Assembly (NCBI GenBank): GCA_035946955.1
Contig: DASYYE010000529.1
Span: 1 to 33,844, forward strand
DNA: 33,844 nt
Reading direction: 5' to 3'
DNA from: DASYYE01 sp035946955
Lineage (GTDB): Bacteria; Actinomycetota; Actinomycetes; Streptosporangiales; Streptosporangiaceae
Below, piece by piece: positions 23,812 through 31,620 of the stretch. The notes beneath the pieces were generated by a model that saw only the letters and a program-made list of their open reading frames with translations, searched no databases and had not been told where the DNA came from. Both the position numbers and the translations under genes were made by a program. How positions within the stretch are numbered: the first letter of the stretch is position 1; the number at the start of each line of letters is the position of its first letter.

Positions 23812-24353
23812 CCGAGTCAGATTCCGCGAAACCCACCACCCATGTGGCACCCGCGCCAGAGCCAGCGGGCGCCACCCGGAGCACGGTGCACCGAGCGCTG
23901 GTGATCGGGGTGGGCAACCCATACCGCAGCGACGATGGTGCTGGGCTCGCCGTGACCGCCCGGGTCCGGGAGCACGCCCCGCCCGGCGTCCAAACGGTTG
24001 ACATGGAAGGCGAAGTGGTCTCGCTGCTCGACGCCTGGGAAGGCGCGTCAGTGGTGTACCTGGTGGACGCGGTGTGGTCCGGCGGAGAGCCGGGGAGCGT
24101 GTACCGCTTCGACGCCTGTGGCGGGCTGGCGCCCGCGGCGTTCCGTCACCGTGGCACCCATACGTTCAGCGTGGCCGACACCATCGAGCTGGCCCGTGCC
24201 CTGGACCGGCTGCCGCCCCGGCTGGTCGTTTACGGCATCGAGGCTGCCAGCTTCGCGGCTGGGACCGGCCTGTCGCCCGAAGTGGCGGCTGCCGTGCGCG
24301 ATGTGACCAGCCGCCTACTGGACGAGCTGGCCTCCGAGAGCCGCAGCGGCTGA
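23808..24353 (+). CDS. Hydrogenase maturation protease (HyaD/HycI type)
   Basis: Endopeptidase that removes the C-terminal extension of a [NiFe]-hydrogenase large subunit after nickel insertion. 181 residues, with a ~28-residue Pro/Ala-rich N-terminal extension. Seen: LVIGVGNPYRSDDGAGLAV (31-49), VVYLVDAVWSGGEPG with the metal-binding Asp, and HRGTHTFSVADTIELA with the metal-binding His. The whole protease is intact although only the last 35 codons of a substrate gene precede it. Either it serves a hydrogenase encoded elsewhere, or it is a relic not yet decayed. Confidence 0.93.
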   Translation: MTESDSAKPTTHVAPAPEPAGATRSTVHRALVIGVGNPYRSDDGAGLAVTARVREHAPPGVQTVDMEGEVVSLLDAWEGASVVYLVDAVWSGGEPGSVYRFDACGGLAPAAFRHRGTHTFSVADTIELARALDRLPPRLVVYGIEAASFAAGTGLSPEVAAAVRDVTSRLLDELASESRSG

Positions 24354-24379
24354 CGGCCATCCCGTGCCTGTGCGCCCCT

Positions 24380-24437
24380 CCCGGGCCTGAGCTGGGTGGT
24401 ACAGCGCCTTCCCTGCGCGCGTAGCTCAGCACCCGGG
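24380..24437. terminator. Long hairpin between convergent genes
   Basis: CCCGGG-c-CTGAGCT (24380-24393) pairs with AGCTCAG-ca-CCCGGG (24423-24437) around a 29-nt loop that has a small internal GCGC stem. It lies between the stops of the protease and the Rieske protein genes and could end transcription from both sides. Confidence 0.5.
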
Positions 24438-24459
24438 GTAAGTATCTAGCCGGCCTTCC

Positions 24460-26205
24460 TCACCTGGGCCTGAGCTGGTCGGACTCCACTTTGGGTATGC
24501 CGCGCAGGGTTGTGATCGCCTCCAGCGTCGCCTGGAACACGAAACGTTCCCGTTTCGGGCTGGCCAGGAACCGCGCCGCCGCTGCGATCGGCTCTGACCA
24601 CCCCGGGCCGTTGCCCAGGGCGCGGGACTCCGAGACCGCGGCCTGGGCCGTTTTCACCACGTGGGCTACCATGATCGGCGCTGTGGAGTGGTCGTGCGCG
24701 GCCGCCTGGGCCAGTGACTGTTCCAGCTCGGCACGCGGCCCGGTGAAGCCGTCAACCAGCGCCACTGCCGCGTCCGGGTCGCGGTCGGCGATCGCCCGGT
24801 GGACCTGGGACGCGTCGGTGGTCGGGTGGGGTGCGGGCCGCCTGCGGCCTGGGTTGCGTTCGTCGAACTGGCCGGTCCACTGAACGAACCAGGCAGCGTG
24901 GAACAGCCCGCGCAGCACCTGCGGCGACGGGTCATTGGCCCACGCCCAGCGCAGCGCATTGAGGTAGGTCAGGGTGTGGGTGACATCCAGCCATCCCCAG
25001 TCGTTCGTGTCGTCGGTGTCCAGTTCGATGTCGAACCTGGCCAGGCGCTCGGCCGCAGCCCGGCCGGTCGCGTCGATCACCGTGGTCACTGGCGCCCCCG
25101 CTGCCAGTGCTCCCACCAGGGCGCGCAGCGCCTCCTCCGGTGACCCGTCGGTCAGTGCCCGGCAGTATCCGGGCTGGTCGAAGGCGGCGCCGGCGCCGTC
25201 GGGGCGCGCCAGCGATGCCAGGTCCGGGCCGGCCGTCTGCCACGCCCTGAGGAACTTGCGCATATAGGGGAGCTTGTCGTAACGGGTGCCGAGCACCATC
25301 TGAGGCACCAGCGGCGACAGCACCGCGTCCGCCTCCTCCCAGCCGATGCCGTCGAGCAGTTCGAACGCCTTTTGCACGAAGATCATCGCGTGCCCGTAGG
25401 CCAGGAAGTGGTCGGTCACCGCGGTCAGCAGCGTGTGCCGCAGGGCGGCTGGCGAGACGCCGGCCGCGATCAGTCCCCGCAGCAGCGCCTCTGCCTCCGT
25501 GGCCCGTTCCTCATCGACCAGCACCGGGTAGGCGCGCAGTGCCTCCTGCGCCGACCCGTACGCCGCGACCGGGTCCACCGGGTCAGGCCGCGGCCGGGCC
25601 GGGCGGCGGACCTGGTTGTCCGCGGCCACGGACAGGCCCTGGATCACCGGCAGCGCGCGCAGCGACTCCTCGAAGAACCGGCTCATCCGCAGGCAGTCGG
25701 TGAGTGTGGCCAGCGAGTGGTCCCAGCCGTTCTCCGCGCGCGGTGCCGCGTATCTGACCCCCTCGCGCACCACATCGGCCAGGGGAGTGCCGATCTGCTG
25801 CAGCCGCATCGCGTCCCGCGCCATCCGGCCGACGTCGAGGTCGTCCATGGCCGCGGCCAGGCTGCGGAACAGTTCGGGCCGGATCGTCTCGGCCGGCGGC
25901 TCGGCGATGTCTACTAACACCTGGCCGTCACGGACCTGGACCGGGTAGGTCCGGATGTCCTCCCCGCCGTACCGGCAGGTCCCGGTGCCCAGTTCGAACT
26001 TCCAGTTGTGCCACGCGCAGGTGAGCATGTCGTCCTTGACCTCACCCCGCACCAGTGCATAACCCTGGTGCGGGCATCTGTTGTCACTGGCGAAGACCCC
26101 TCTGGGCGTCCGGAACAACGCGATCCGCTTGTCCAGGTACGCAAACGACCTGGCGCCGCCCTCCCGGATGTCGTCCACTGCCGCCGCGCGAACCCACTCA
26201 CTCAC
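24460..26205 (-). CDS. Rieske [2Fe-2S] domain fused to large helical domain
   Basis: 581 residues. Residues 1-105 are a Rieske domain with both ligand pairs: CPHQGY (Cys44, His46) and CAWHNW (Cys63, His66), the ferredoxin-like type of oxygenase-associated Rieske proteins. The remaining ~470 residues are mostly helical and not a known oxygenase catalytic domain; they hold His-rich stretches (HTLLTAVTDHFLAYGHAM, DVTHTLTYLNALRWAW, LFHAAWFVQW, AAAHDHS) that could bind a metal or heme (inference). I do not recognise this domain. GTG 26205 is chosen because GGGAGG lies five bases upstream and the Rieske domain begins there; a TTG start at 26271 would lie inside the promoter. A SoxR-type promoter precedes it. 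Confidence 0.85.
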   Translation of the reverse strand: MSEWVRAAAVDDIREGGARSFAYLDKRIALFRTPRGVFASDNRCPHQGYALVRGEVKDDMLTCAWHNWKFELGTGTCRYGGEDIRTYPVQVRDGQVLVDIAEPPAETIRPELFRSLAAAMDDLDVGRMARDAMRLQQIGTPLADVVREGVRYAAPRAENGWDHSLATLTDCLRMSRFFEESLRALPVIQGLSVAADNQVRRPARPRPDPVDPVAAYGSAQEALRAYPVLVDEERATEAEALLRGLIAAGVSPAALRHTLLTAVTDHFLAYGHAMIFVQKAFELLDGIGWEEADAVLSPLVPQMVLGTRYDKLPYMRKFLRAWQTAGPDLASLARPDGAGAAFDQPGYCRALTDGSPEEALRALVGALAAGAPVTTVIDATGRAAAERLARFDIELDTDDTNDWGWLDVTHTLTYLNALRWAWANDPSPQVLRGLFHAAWFVQWTGQFDERNPGRRRPAPHPTTDASQVHRAIADRDPDAAVALVDGFTGPRAELEQSLAQAAAHDHSTAPIMVAHVVKTAQAAVSESRALGNGPGWSEPIAAAARFLASPKRERFVFQATLEAITTLRGIPKVESDQLRPR

Positions 26206-26240
26206 GCCCGCCTCCCGTCGTCTCAGCCCCGCTGACTCGT

Positions 26241-26271
26241 ACGCTAAATCCTCAAGTTGACTTGAGGTCAA
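26241..26271 (-). promoter_or_regulatory. SoxR-box-like MerR-family promoter of Rieske gene
   Basis: A perfect 18-bp palindrome CCTCAAGT-TG-ACTTGAGG (26250-26267) nearly equals the SoxR box (CCTCAAGTTAACTTGAGG). On the minus strand it sits between TTGACC (-35, 26271-26266) and TAGCGT (-10, 26246-26241) with a 19-bp spacer, the over-long spacing typical of MerR-family promoters. The expected transcript start is about 29 nt before the Rieske GTG. Confidence 0.75.
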
Positions 26272-26336
26272 GACCTGGGAATAACGCTGATGGTGTAATG
26301 ACTCAGGCGGTGGCGCACTGACTAAGGAGAAGTGCC

Positions 26337-26969
26337 ATGAATGGGACGTCCTACCCCGTCACATTTTCGGTCGACTACCCAGACCGGCCCCTTGACCGGC
26401 TGACGAGCTTCTTCCGCATTTTCACCATCATCCCCATCGCGATCGTCCTGGGAGCAGTGGACGGCGGGACGTGGACGTGGAGCTACCATAACGGCACCAC
26501 CGGAGCGGCGGCGGGTGCCGGTGGCCTGCTGTTCTTCGGCCCGCTTCTCATGATCTTGTTCCGGCGCAAGTACCCGCGCTGGTGGTTCGACTGGAACCTC
26601 GAACTGCAGCGGTTCGCCAGCCGGGTCTTCATCTACCTGGCCCTGATGGACGACAAGTACCCGTCCACCGACGACCACCAGTCAGTCCACCTCGACTACT
26701 CCTACCCAGACGCTGAGCATGATCTGAACCGGTGGCTGCCGCTAGTCAAATGGCTGCTCGCGATCCCGCACTACATCGTGCTGTTCTTCCTGGACATCGC
26801 CGCGCTCGTCGCGGTGGTCGTGGCGTGGTTCGCGGTCCTGTTCACCGGCCGCTACCCACGGGCCTTGTTCGACCTGGTCGAGGGGGTGGCGCGCTGGAAC
26901 ACACGCGTCGTCGGCTACGCCGCGACCTTGGTGACTGACTCCTACCCGCCGTTCCGGCTGGGCCCCTGA
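26337..26969 (+). CDS. DUF4389 membrane protein
   Basis: 210 residues. Seen: YPVTFSVDYPDRPLDRLTSFFRIF, two or three N-terminal hydrophobic spans (IFTIIPIAIVLGAV; GAGGLLFFGPLLMILF), RRKYPRWWFDWNLELQRFASRVFIYLALMDDKYPSTDD, VHLDYSYPDAEHDLNRWLPLVKWLLAIPHYIVLFFL, and a further span. The paired RYPRxLFDxxxG-like and W-N-x-E/R-L-x-R-F elements are typical of DUF4389. Function unknown. AAGGAG lies seven bases before the ATG. Divergent from the Rieske gene with the SoxR-like palindrome between them, so shared control is possible; the end overlaps the next gene tail to tail by 28 bp. Confidence 0.9.
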   Translation: MNGTSYPVTFSVDYPDRPLDRLTSFFRIFTIIPIAIVLGAVDGGTWTWSYHNGTTGAAAGAGGLLFFGPLLMILFRRKYPRWWFDWNLELQRFASRVFIYLALMDDKYPSTDDHQSVHLDYSYPDAEHDLNRWLPLVKWLLAIPHYIVLFFLDIAALVAVVVAWFAVLFTGRYPRALFDLVEGVARWNTRVVGYAATLVTDSYPPFRLGP

Positions 26970-27937
26970 CCGCTGGCTCGTGGCACCCGGCTCCGCTGCA
27001 TGCGTGGGCCTATCACACACCCACACGTCAACGCGAAGAGCGCCATGAGGCACGCCCCGCCCCACACAATGGCGAGGATCAGGCCCGGCGATGGGTGGTA
27101 ACTGGCGGGTTCAGCGATCAGGACCGCCGCCACCGCCACGGTTGCCGCCAGCCCGAACACGACCCCTGCGGGCAGCGAAGGACGGACGCACAGCCAGTTG
27201 CACAGGCGGGCCAACCTCGGCCAGTTCTCGAACACGTGGGACCGGCTTATCAGGTAGGAGAAGAGCAGCAGGGCGAACACCAGCACCATCCCCGTGACGA
27301 GCGGTGGCGACCAGTCGGATGGGGTGCATTGTGTGCACCCCTGGTCCCAGGTGGCCTGTGCCGCGTCCGCCAGGAACCGCATGACTACCGCTGGGCCCAC
27401 CACCACCACGACCCAGTAGGCGGGCCGCGCCGCCCAGTGGGTGAACCAGTTTCCGTGTGTCATCAGCGTGAGCGCATAGAAGAACGACAGTACGGATGTC
27501 CCGAAGATGGTTCCGTACAGCAGGAGCAACGCGTCGAACTTGCCTAGGTCGCCGACTTGTGCGGTGAGGCTCGCGTACAGGAATGATGAGACCGCCAGCG
27601 ATGCCATCGAGTAGAAGAGCGTCCCTGCAACCTGGTCGCGGCGTATTGGGTACTCCTGCCCGACCTCGACGGGGAGCCTCCCGCGGAGGTCACGGTATGC
27701 AGGTGGTTGTCGCTCGTTCTCATTCTCTGGTCCGCCGGGGCCGCGCTTGCCATCCGCGCTGTGTGACCCTTCTGACCGCTCATAGGCGAGGTAGATCGCT
27801 AAGGCGGCGAAACTGAATCCGGTCATGATCTCGGCGAAGCTGGCATAAGTGCTAGCCGTAACGCCCAGGTCAGAACTCTGGGGCAGCGGCATCACATAGT
27901 GCGTGAACGGCGTTGCACCCGAAGATGTGACTCCCAT
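26942..27937 (-). CDS. Seven-span membrane protein, unknown function
   Basis: 331 residues, about seven hydrophobic spans (for example FAEIMTGFSFAALAIYLAY near the N-terminus, then FDALLLLYGTIFGTSVLSFFYA, AYWVVVVVGPAVVMRFL, LVTGMVLVFALLLFSYLI, VVFGLAATVAVAAVLIA, ILAIVWGGACLMALFALTCG). A polar loop with many charged residues follows the first span. A short CTQC motif lies in an outer loop. I do not recognise a family. ATG 27937 has GGGAGG six bases upstream. Convergent with the DUF4389 gene (28-bp overlap) and divergent from yjdF. Confidence 0.78.
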   Translation of the reverse strand: MGVTSSGATPFTHYVMPLPQSSDLGVTASTYASFAEIMTGFSFAALAIYLAYERSEGSHSADGKRGPGGPENENERQPPAYRDLRGRLPVEVGQEYPIRRDQVAGTLFYSMASLAVSSFLYASLTAQVGDLGKFDALLLLYGTIFGTSVLSFFYALTLMTHGNWFTHWAARPAYWVVVVVGPAVVMRFLADAAQATWDQGCTQCTPSDWSPPLVTGMVLVFALLLFSYLISRSHVFENWPRLARLCNWLCVRPSLPAGVVFGLAATVAVAAVLIAEPASYHPSPGLILAIVWGGACLMALFALTCGCVIGPRMQRSRVPRASGQGPSRNGG

Positions 27938-28033
27938 CCCCGCCCTCCCTCACCCGGCGTGCACGCCTCCGTCAGCGGATGGCGGCCCGCTTCTGGCGCA
28001 AAACCATACGCCTGCGGACGACCCAGTATGAGT

Positions 28034-28045
28034 GGTCAACGGACC
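28034..28045. promoter_or_regulatory. Weak DosR-core-like palindrome upstream of yjdF
   Basis: GGTC-AACG-GACC has perfect GGTC/GACC arms at DosR-core spacing, but its centre fits the other sites poorly. It lies in the divergent region 97 bp from the membrane protein start and 159 bp from yjdF. A larger pair CGGACC...GGTCCG overlaps it. Confidence 0.25.
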
Positions 28046-28203
28046 GCGCGCGGGGCTGCCATCGGTCCGGGGATTATCCTTACGTCGCTGGCAACACAAA
28101 ACCCACAGCCCGGTTGGCAGTCCGGGCGGCTGCTCAGTAGCTCGTCGTCCTCTCCAAGGAAGCCGGTGCGGCCAGGTCCGCTTCCGCGTGCCTGGAGGAC
28201 GAG

Positions 28204-28641
28204 ATGAGCACCACCACTTTCACCGTGTTCTTCGAAGACCCGTTCTGGGTCGGGGTCCTGGAGACCGCTGACGAGCAGGGCGTGCGCGCGGCGCGCCATG
28301 TCTTCGGTGCCGAGCCGAGCGGCCAGGAGCTGTACGAGTTCGGCTTCAGCCGTGACTACGACCGCCTGGTGCAGCGGGCGCAGGCAGGACCGCCGGTAGC
28401 GCCCACTGCGCGGCCGGGGTGGCCAGCGCGTGTGCTCAACCCGAAGAGGGCAGCCCGGCTCGCCGCAAAAGAGCAAGCGGCGCCCCGGGCATCGACCGCC
28501 GCCCAGGCGGCCATCAAGGCCGCGCTCGAGCAGTCCAAGTCCCAGCGCCGCGCCCAGTCAGGCGCTGGACGCCAGGCCGAGGCCGCCCGCCGCCGCGGTC
28601 TGGCACGCGCCAAGGCCAAGGCCAGACACCGTGGAAAATGA
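28204..28641 (+). CDS. YjdF family protein (DUF2992)
   Basis: 145 residues. N-terminal part STTTFTVFFEDPFWVGVLE, AARHVFGAEPSGQELYEF and a Lys/Arg/Ala/Gln-rich tail (EQSKSQRRAQ, RAKAKARHRGK) match the YjdF family. In Bacillota, yjdF is controlled by a riboswitch that binds azaaromatic compounds; the protein's role is not settled. GGAGG lies six bases before the ATG. I see no recognisable yjdF riboswitch in the 266-bp upstream region. The ABC-F gene follows 75 bp downstream. Confidence 0.85.
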   Translation: MSTTTFTVFFEDPFWVGVLETADEQGVRAARHVFGAEPSGQELYEFGFSRDYDRLVQRAQAGPPVAPTARPGWPARVLNPKRAARLAAKEQAAPRASTAAQAAIKAALEQSKSQRRAQSGAGRQAEAARRRGLARAKAKARHRGK

Positions 28642-28682
28642 CTGGTAACGTCGCGTGGTCGCCGGGATAGTTTCAGGAAGAC

Positions 28683-28697
28683 CTGACCACAGGTCAG
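28683..28697. promoter_or_regulatory. Inverted repeat CTGACC-ACA-GGTCAG before ABC-F gene
   Basis: 6-bp arms with a 3-bp spacer, 19 bp upstream of the ABC-F GTG start. It may be a repressor operator or a small leader hairpin. ABC-F resistance genes are often controlled by leader attenuation, but no leader peptide is evident here. Confidence 0.35.
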
Positions 28698-28716
28698 TGA
28701 CCCGGGGGGCCGCGAC

Positions 28717-30360
28717 GTGTCCTTGCTCCGGGCCGAGTCGGTGTCTTTCACCTACGGCCCCCAGACCGTCCTGGGCAGCGTCGACCTCACAGTCGGACCG
28801 GGCGACCGGATAGCGGTCGTCGGGCCGAACGGGGTAGGCAAGTCCACACTGTTGCGACTGCTGGCACAGGACCTGCCGCCCGAGCAGGGCAGCGTGACAG
28901 CGGTCGGCACGGTCGGTCTGCTGCCACAGGAGCGGGACAGGCGGCCAGGCGAGAGTATTCAGGCCTACCTGGCCCGCCGCACTGGAGTCGCCGCCGCGGA
29001 GCGGGCCATGCTCGCTGCGAGTGAGGCGCTCGCGGCAGGTGAGAGCGGTGCCGGCGACGCCTATGCGGCCGCCCTCGAACGCTATCTCTGCCTGGGCGGC
29101 CCGGACCTCGCCTCGCGCGCCGCCGCACTCGGCGCTGAGCTGGGCGTCCCGTCCGGACACGACCGTGCGACGGCGAGCCTGTCCGGTGGTGAGGCCGCCC
29201 GGCTGGGCCTGGCCGCGATCATGCTGTCCCGGTTCGACGTGACCCTGCTCGACGAGCCTGGGAACGACCTCGACCTCGATGGCCTGGCACGGCTGGAGGA
29301 CCACTTGCGCTCACTGCCTGGTGGTGCCGTCATCGTCTCCCACGACCGGGAACTGCTCCGCCGCACCGCCACCGATGTGGTGCAGATCGACCCGCACTCC
29401 CGGCGCGCCACCCGCTATGGCGGGGGCTACGACACATACCTGGTGGAACTTGAGCGCGACCAGGCGCGCCGGGCGGAGGAGTATGCCGCGTACGCGGCCA
29501 AGCGCGACGAGCTGACCGCCCGGGCCCGTGCGCAGCGGGAATGGGCCTCCTCAGGCAGCCAGCGAGCCACCAGTGCGGCAGCGCGCGCCAAAGAGCCCGA
29601 CAAGTTCATCCGTCACGCGCACGACCAAGGCGCCCAGCAGACCGGGGCGAAGGCAGCGGCCACGCTGCGGAGCCTGGAGCGGCTCAACCCGGTGGCGGAG
29701 CCGCGCAAGGAGTGGGAACTGCATGTGCGCTTCGGCGCGGCCACCCGGGGCGGGGATGTCGTCGCGACCGTCTCAGACCTGGTGGTGCGCGCCGGTGACT
29801 TCCATCTGGGGCCGGTCAGCCTGCGGCTCGACAGGGGTGACCGGGCCACCCTCCTCGGCCCCAACGGCTCCGGCAAGACGACGCTGGTGGACGTGCTCCT
29901 GGGCCGCAGGCAACCCGACGCAGGCAGCGCGACACTGGGCGCGGGCGTCGTCGTCGGTGAGATCGGCCAGCACCGGGCCACCTTCGATGAGGCCGCCACG
30001 CTCATCGACGGCTTCACCGCCCGGACCCGCCTGGCCATCTCCGACGCCCGCAAACTACTGGCCAAGTTCGGCCTCGGGGCTGATGACGTGCTGCGCCCGG
30101 TTGGCTCGCTGTCGCCTGGTGAACGCACCCGGGCAGACCTGGCACTGCTCATGCACCGTGGCGCGAACCTGCTGGTCCTTGACGAGCCGACCAACCACCT
30201 GGACCTGCCCGCCATCATCCAGCTCGAGCAGGCTCTGAACTCTTACGACGGCACGTTCCTGCTCGTCACGCATGACCGGAAGTTCCTGGAGAATGTGCGG
30301 GTCACCCGTTACCTCCAGTTGGACCACGGCGTACTCGTCACGTCTTCCGGCACCCCGTAA
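28717..30360 (+). CDS. ABC-F family ribosome-associated ATPase
   Basis: 547 residues, two ATPase domains and no membrane spans, so an ABC-F protein that acts on the ribosome (translation factor or antibiotic-target protection) rather than a transporter. NBD1: Walker A GPNGVGKST (35-43), signature LSGGEAARLGLAA, Walker B VTLLDEPGNDLDL, H-loop SHDRE. NBD2: Walker A GPNGSGKTT, signature LSPGERTRADLALL, Walker B LLVLDEPTNHLDL, H-loop THDRK. The linker between them is rich in Ala, Arg and Glu (P-site tRNA motif region). The GTG at 28717 has only a G-rich ribosome site. It overlaps the convergent nitroreductase gene by 23 bp. Confidence 0.93.
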   Translation: MSLLRAESVSFTYGPQTVLGSVDLTVGPGDRIAVVGPNGVGKSTLLRLLAQDLPPEQGSVTAVGTVGLLPQERDRRPGESIQAYLARRTGVAAAERAMLAASEALAAGESGAGDAYAAALERYLCLGGPDLASRAAALGAELGVPSGHDRATASLSGGEAARLGLAAIMLSRFDVTLLDEPGNDLDLDGLARLEDHLRSLPGGAVIVSHDRELLRRTATDVVQIDPHSRRATRYGGGYDTYLVELERDQARRAEEYAAYAAKRDELTARARAQREWASSGSQRATSAAARAKEPDKFIRHAHDQGAQQTGAKAAATLRSLERLNPVAEPRKEWELHVRFGAATRGGDVVATVSDLVVRAGDFHLGPVSLRLDRGDRATLLGPNGSGKTTLVDVLLGRRQPDAGSATLGAGVVVGEIGQHRATFDEAATLIDGFTARTRLAISDARKLLAKFGLGADDVLRPVGSLSPGERTRADLALLMHRGANLLVLDEPTNHLDLPAIIQLEQALNSYDGTFLLVTHDRKFLENVRVTRYLQLDHGVLVTSSGTP

Positions 30361-31372
30361 CGTGCGGGACACGCCTCAGCGGCTCTCTATACGCAGTACC
30401 TGCTGCAACGGGCGCCGCCCGGTACGTGGGACCAGGTGTGGCGTAGCCGAGCCGGAGGATCATCGCGGGGTGCCCACCCCCGAACGCTGGATCCTCCCAA
30501 CCAGGGTGGCCTGCCACTTCGAGGAGTGGTGTGAGCGGGGAGGCCTGCAGCCCGTGGTGGGTGGCGAGCAGCAGCACCCGATGCATGGCCTGGCCGGCTC
30601 TCAGCCAGCTCGCCCGCTCATCCACTCGGGTGCTGATCACCACCAGTTGCGGCGCCGCCTCGAACACCTCCCGGGGCACTACGCGGTCCTGGCTTGGCCA
30701 TAGGTTCCGGACGGGTGCGTGCCCGGTCTTGGGCTTCGGCCCCAGCGCCTGGTCCGGGATGCCTTCACCGGGCCGCTGACGCGCGCTCCTAGTCCACTTT
30801 TCCAACTCGGCCAGGTAAGCCGGGTCGCTCCTGAGCTGGGCGTCCGCGTCCGCGGACAGCCGCGTGACCCGGCTGGCGGCTTCGGGGCCGGGAACCAGCA
30901 GCTCGGCCCCTTCCAGCGCCGCCGCCTCGGCCAGTTCGGCCACCACCTGCCGCGGCACGGCCCGGTCGGTGAACGGCTGCCGGTTGGTGTGCCGCTGCTG
31001 GATGGCCGCGCAGAGATCCTGTTCTCCTCGGCGTGGCCGGTACGCCCCGCCGAGCCGGACACACCCAAGTAGCAGAGGGTTGTGGGGGTCTGGGAGCAGC
31101 CTCACCACCGGTTCGGCCCCGCTGCATGCCACCGCCAGACGGAGGTTCAGCAGGGCGGCTCCGGCCGCGAGGTGGACTGCCCGGCCGTGGGGGTCGCTGT
31201 GGCGCAATGACCGGTCCGGGTCAGCGTAGACCTCGACGACGCGCTCGGTAGCCCTGACAACAAAGCGCCATGGCTGCGTGTTGTGCATCGACGGCGCGGC
31301 GGCAGCGGCTGCGGCGAGCCTCTCGACGGTATGCGCGGACAGCGGCGCCTTGGAAGGCGCCTGCTGGGTCAC
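30338..31372 (-). CDS. Acg-type nitroreductase family protein, second copy
   Basis: 344 residues from GTG 31372 (AGGAG three bases upstream, rather close). Family motif AAAAPSMHNTQPWRF (about 21-35), then HLAAGAALLNLRLAVACSG, RHTNRQPFTD, and RAGQAMHRVLLLATHHGLQASPLTPLLE. It is distinct from the nitroreductase at 18482-19573 (for example AAPSMHNTQPW versus WAPSVHNTQPW), so not a recent duplicate. The open frame reaches 31558, but that part is low-complexity and unlike the family. It faces the propeller gene across a 248-bp divergent region with a DosR-box-like site, and overlaps the ABC-F gene at its 3' end. Confidence 0.88.
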   Translation of the reverse strand: MTQQAPSKAPLSAHTVERLAAAAAAAPSMHNTQPWRFVVRATERVVEVYADPDRSLRHSDPHGRAVHLAAGAALLNLRLAVACSGAEPVVRLLPDPHNPLLLGCVRLGGAYRPRRGEQDLCAAIQQRHTNRQPFTDRAVPRQVVAELAEAAALEGAELLVPGPEAASRVTRLSADADAQLRSDPAYLAELEKWTRSARQRPGEGIPDQALGPKPKTGHAPVRNLWPSQDRVVPREVFEAAPQLVVISTRVDERASWLRAGQAMHRVLLLATHHGLQASPLTPLLEVAGHPGWEDPAFGGGHPAMILRLGYATPGPTYRAAPVAAGTAYREPLRRVPHVTGCRKT

Positions 31373-31510
31373 TGTCTCCTGTGACCGCGTCTGACGGTAC
31401 CGTGCCTGCCGGGACGGCGCGTGCCATGAGGACACATGCCTGGACGGCACATCCGCTTTTGCGTGAACCCTCACAGACCCATCCTGGCCAGCCGCCGAGC
31501 GCGGCTGGCA

Positions 31511-31524
31511 GGGGCTTTGGTCCT
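31511..31524. promoter_or_regulatory. DosR-box-like site, divergent promoter 3
   Basis: GGGGCTTTGGTCCT matches 11 of 14 positions of the DosR central motif GGGACTWWAGTCCC. It lies 139 bp upstream of nitroreductase 2 and 97 bp upstream of the secreted propeller gene. Confidence 0.55.
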
Positions 31525-31620
31525 GGTTACGTGCACCAGCACCCGGGCCTCTTCCCACCGGTACAGCCGGCCATTAATGTGCCGAGGGTGAATGGGCAGC
31601 GGCATGGAGGTGGGCGGGGC

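Noticed and set aside
24414..24430. tRNA-like 5' end (GCGCGCGTAGCTCAG)
   Set aside because: No anticodon arm or GTTCGAATC-type T arm follows; the bases are explained by the hairpin 24380-24437.
27938..28203. yjdF riboswitch upstream of the YjdF gene
   Set aside because: I could not recognise the known conserved elements; a covariance-model search would decide.
31373..31558. N-terminal extension of the second nitroreductase
   Set aside because: Low-complexity Arg/Ser/His-rich reading with no family match, and it would run through the DosR-like site.
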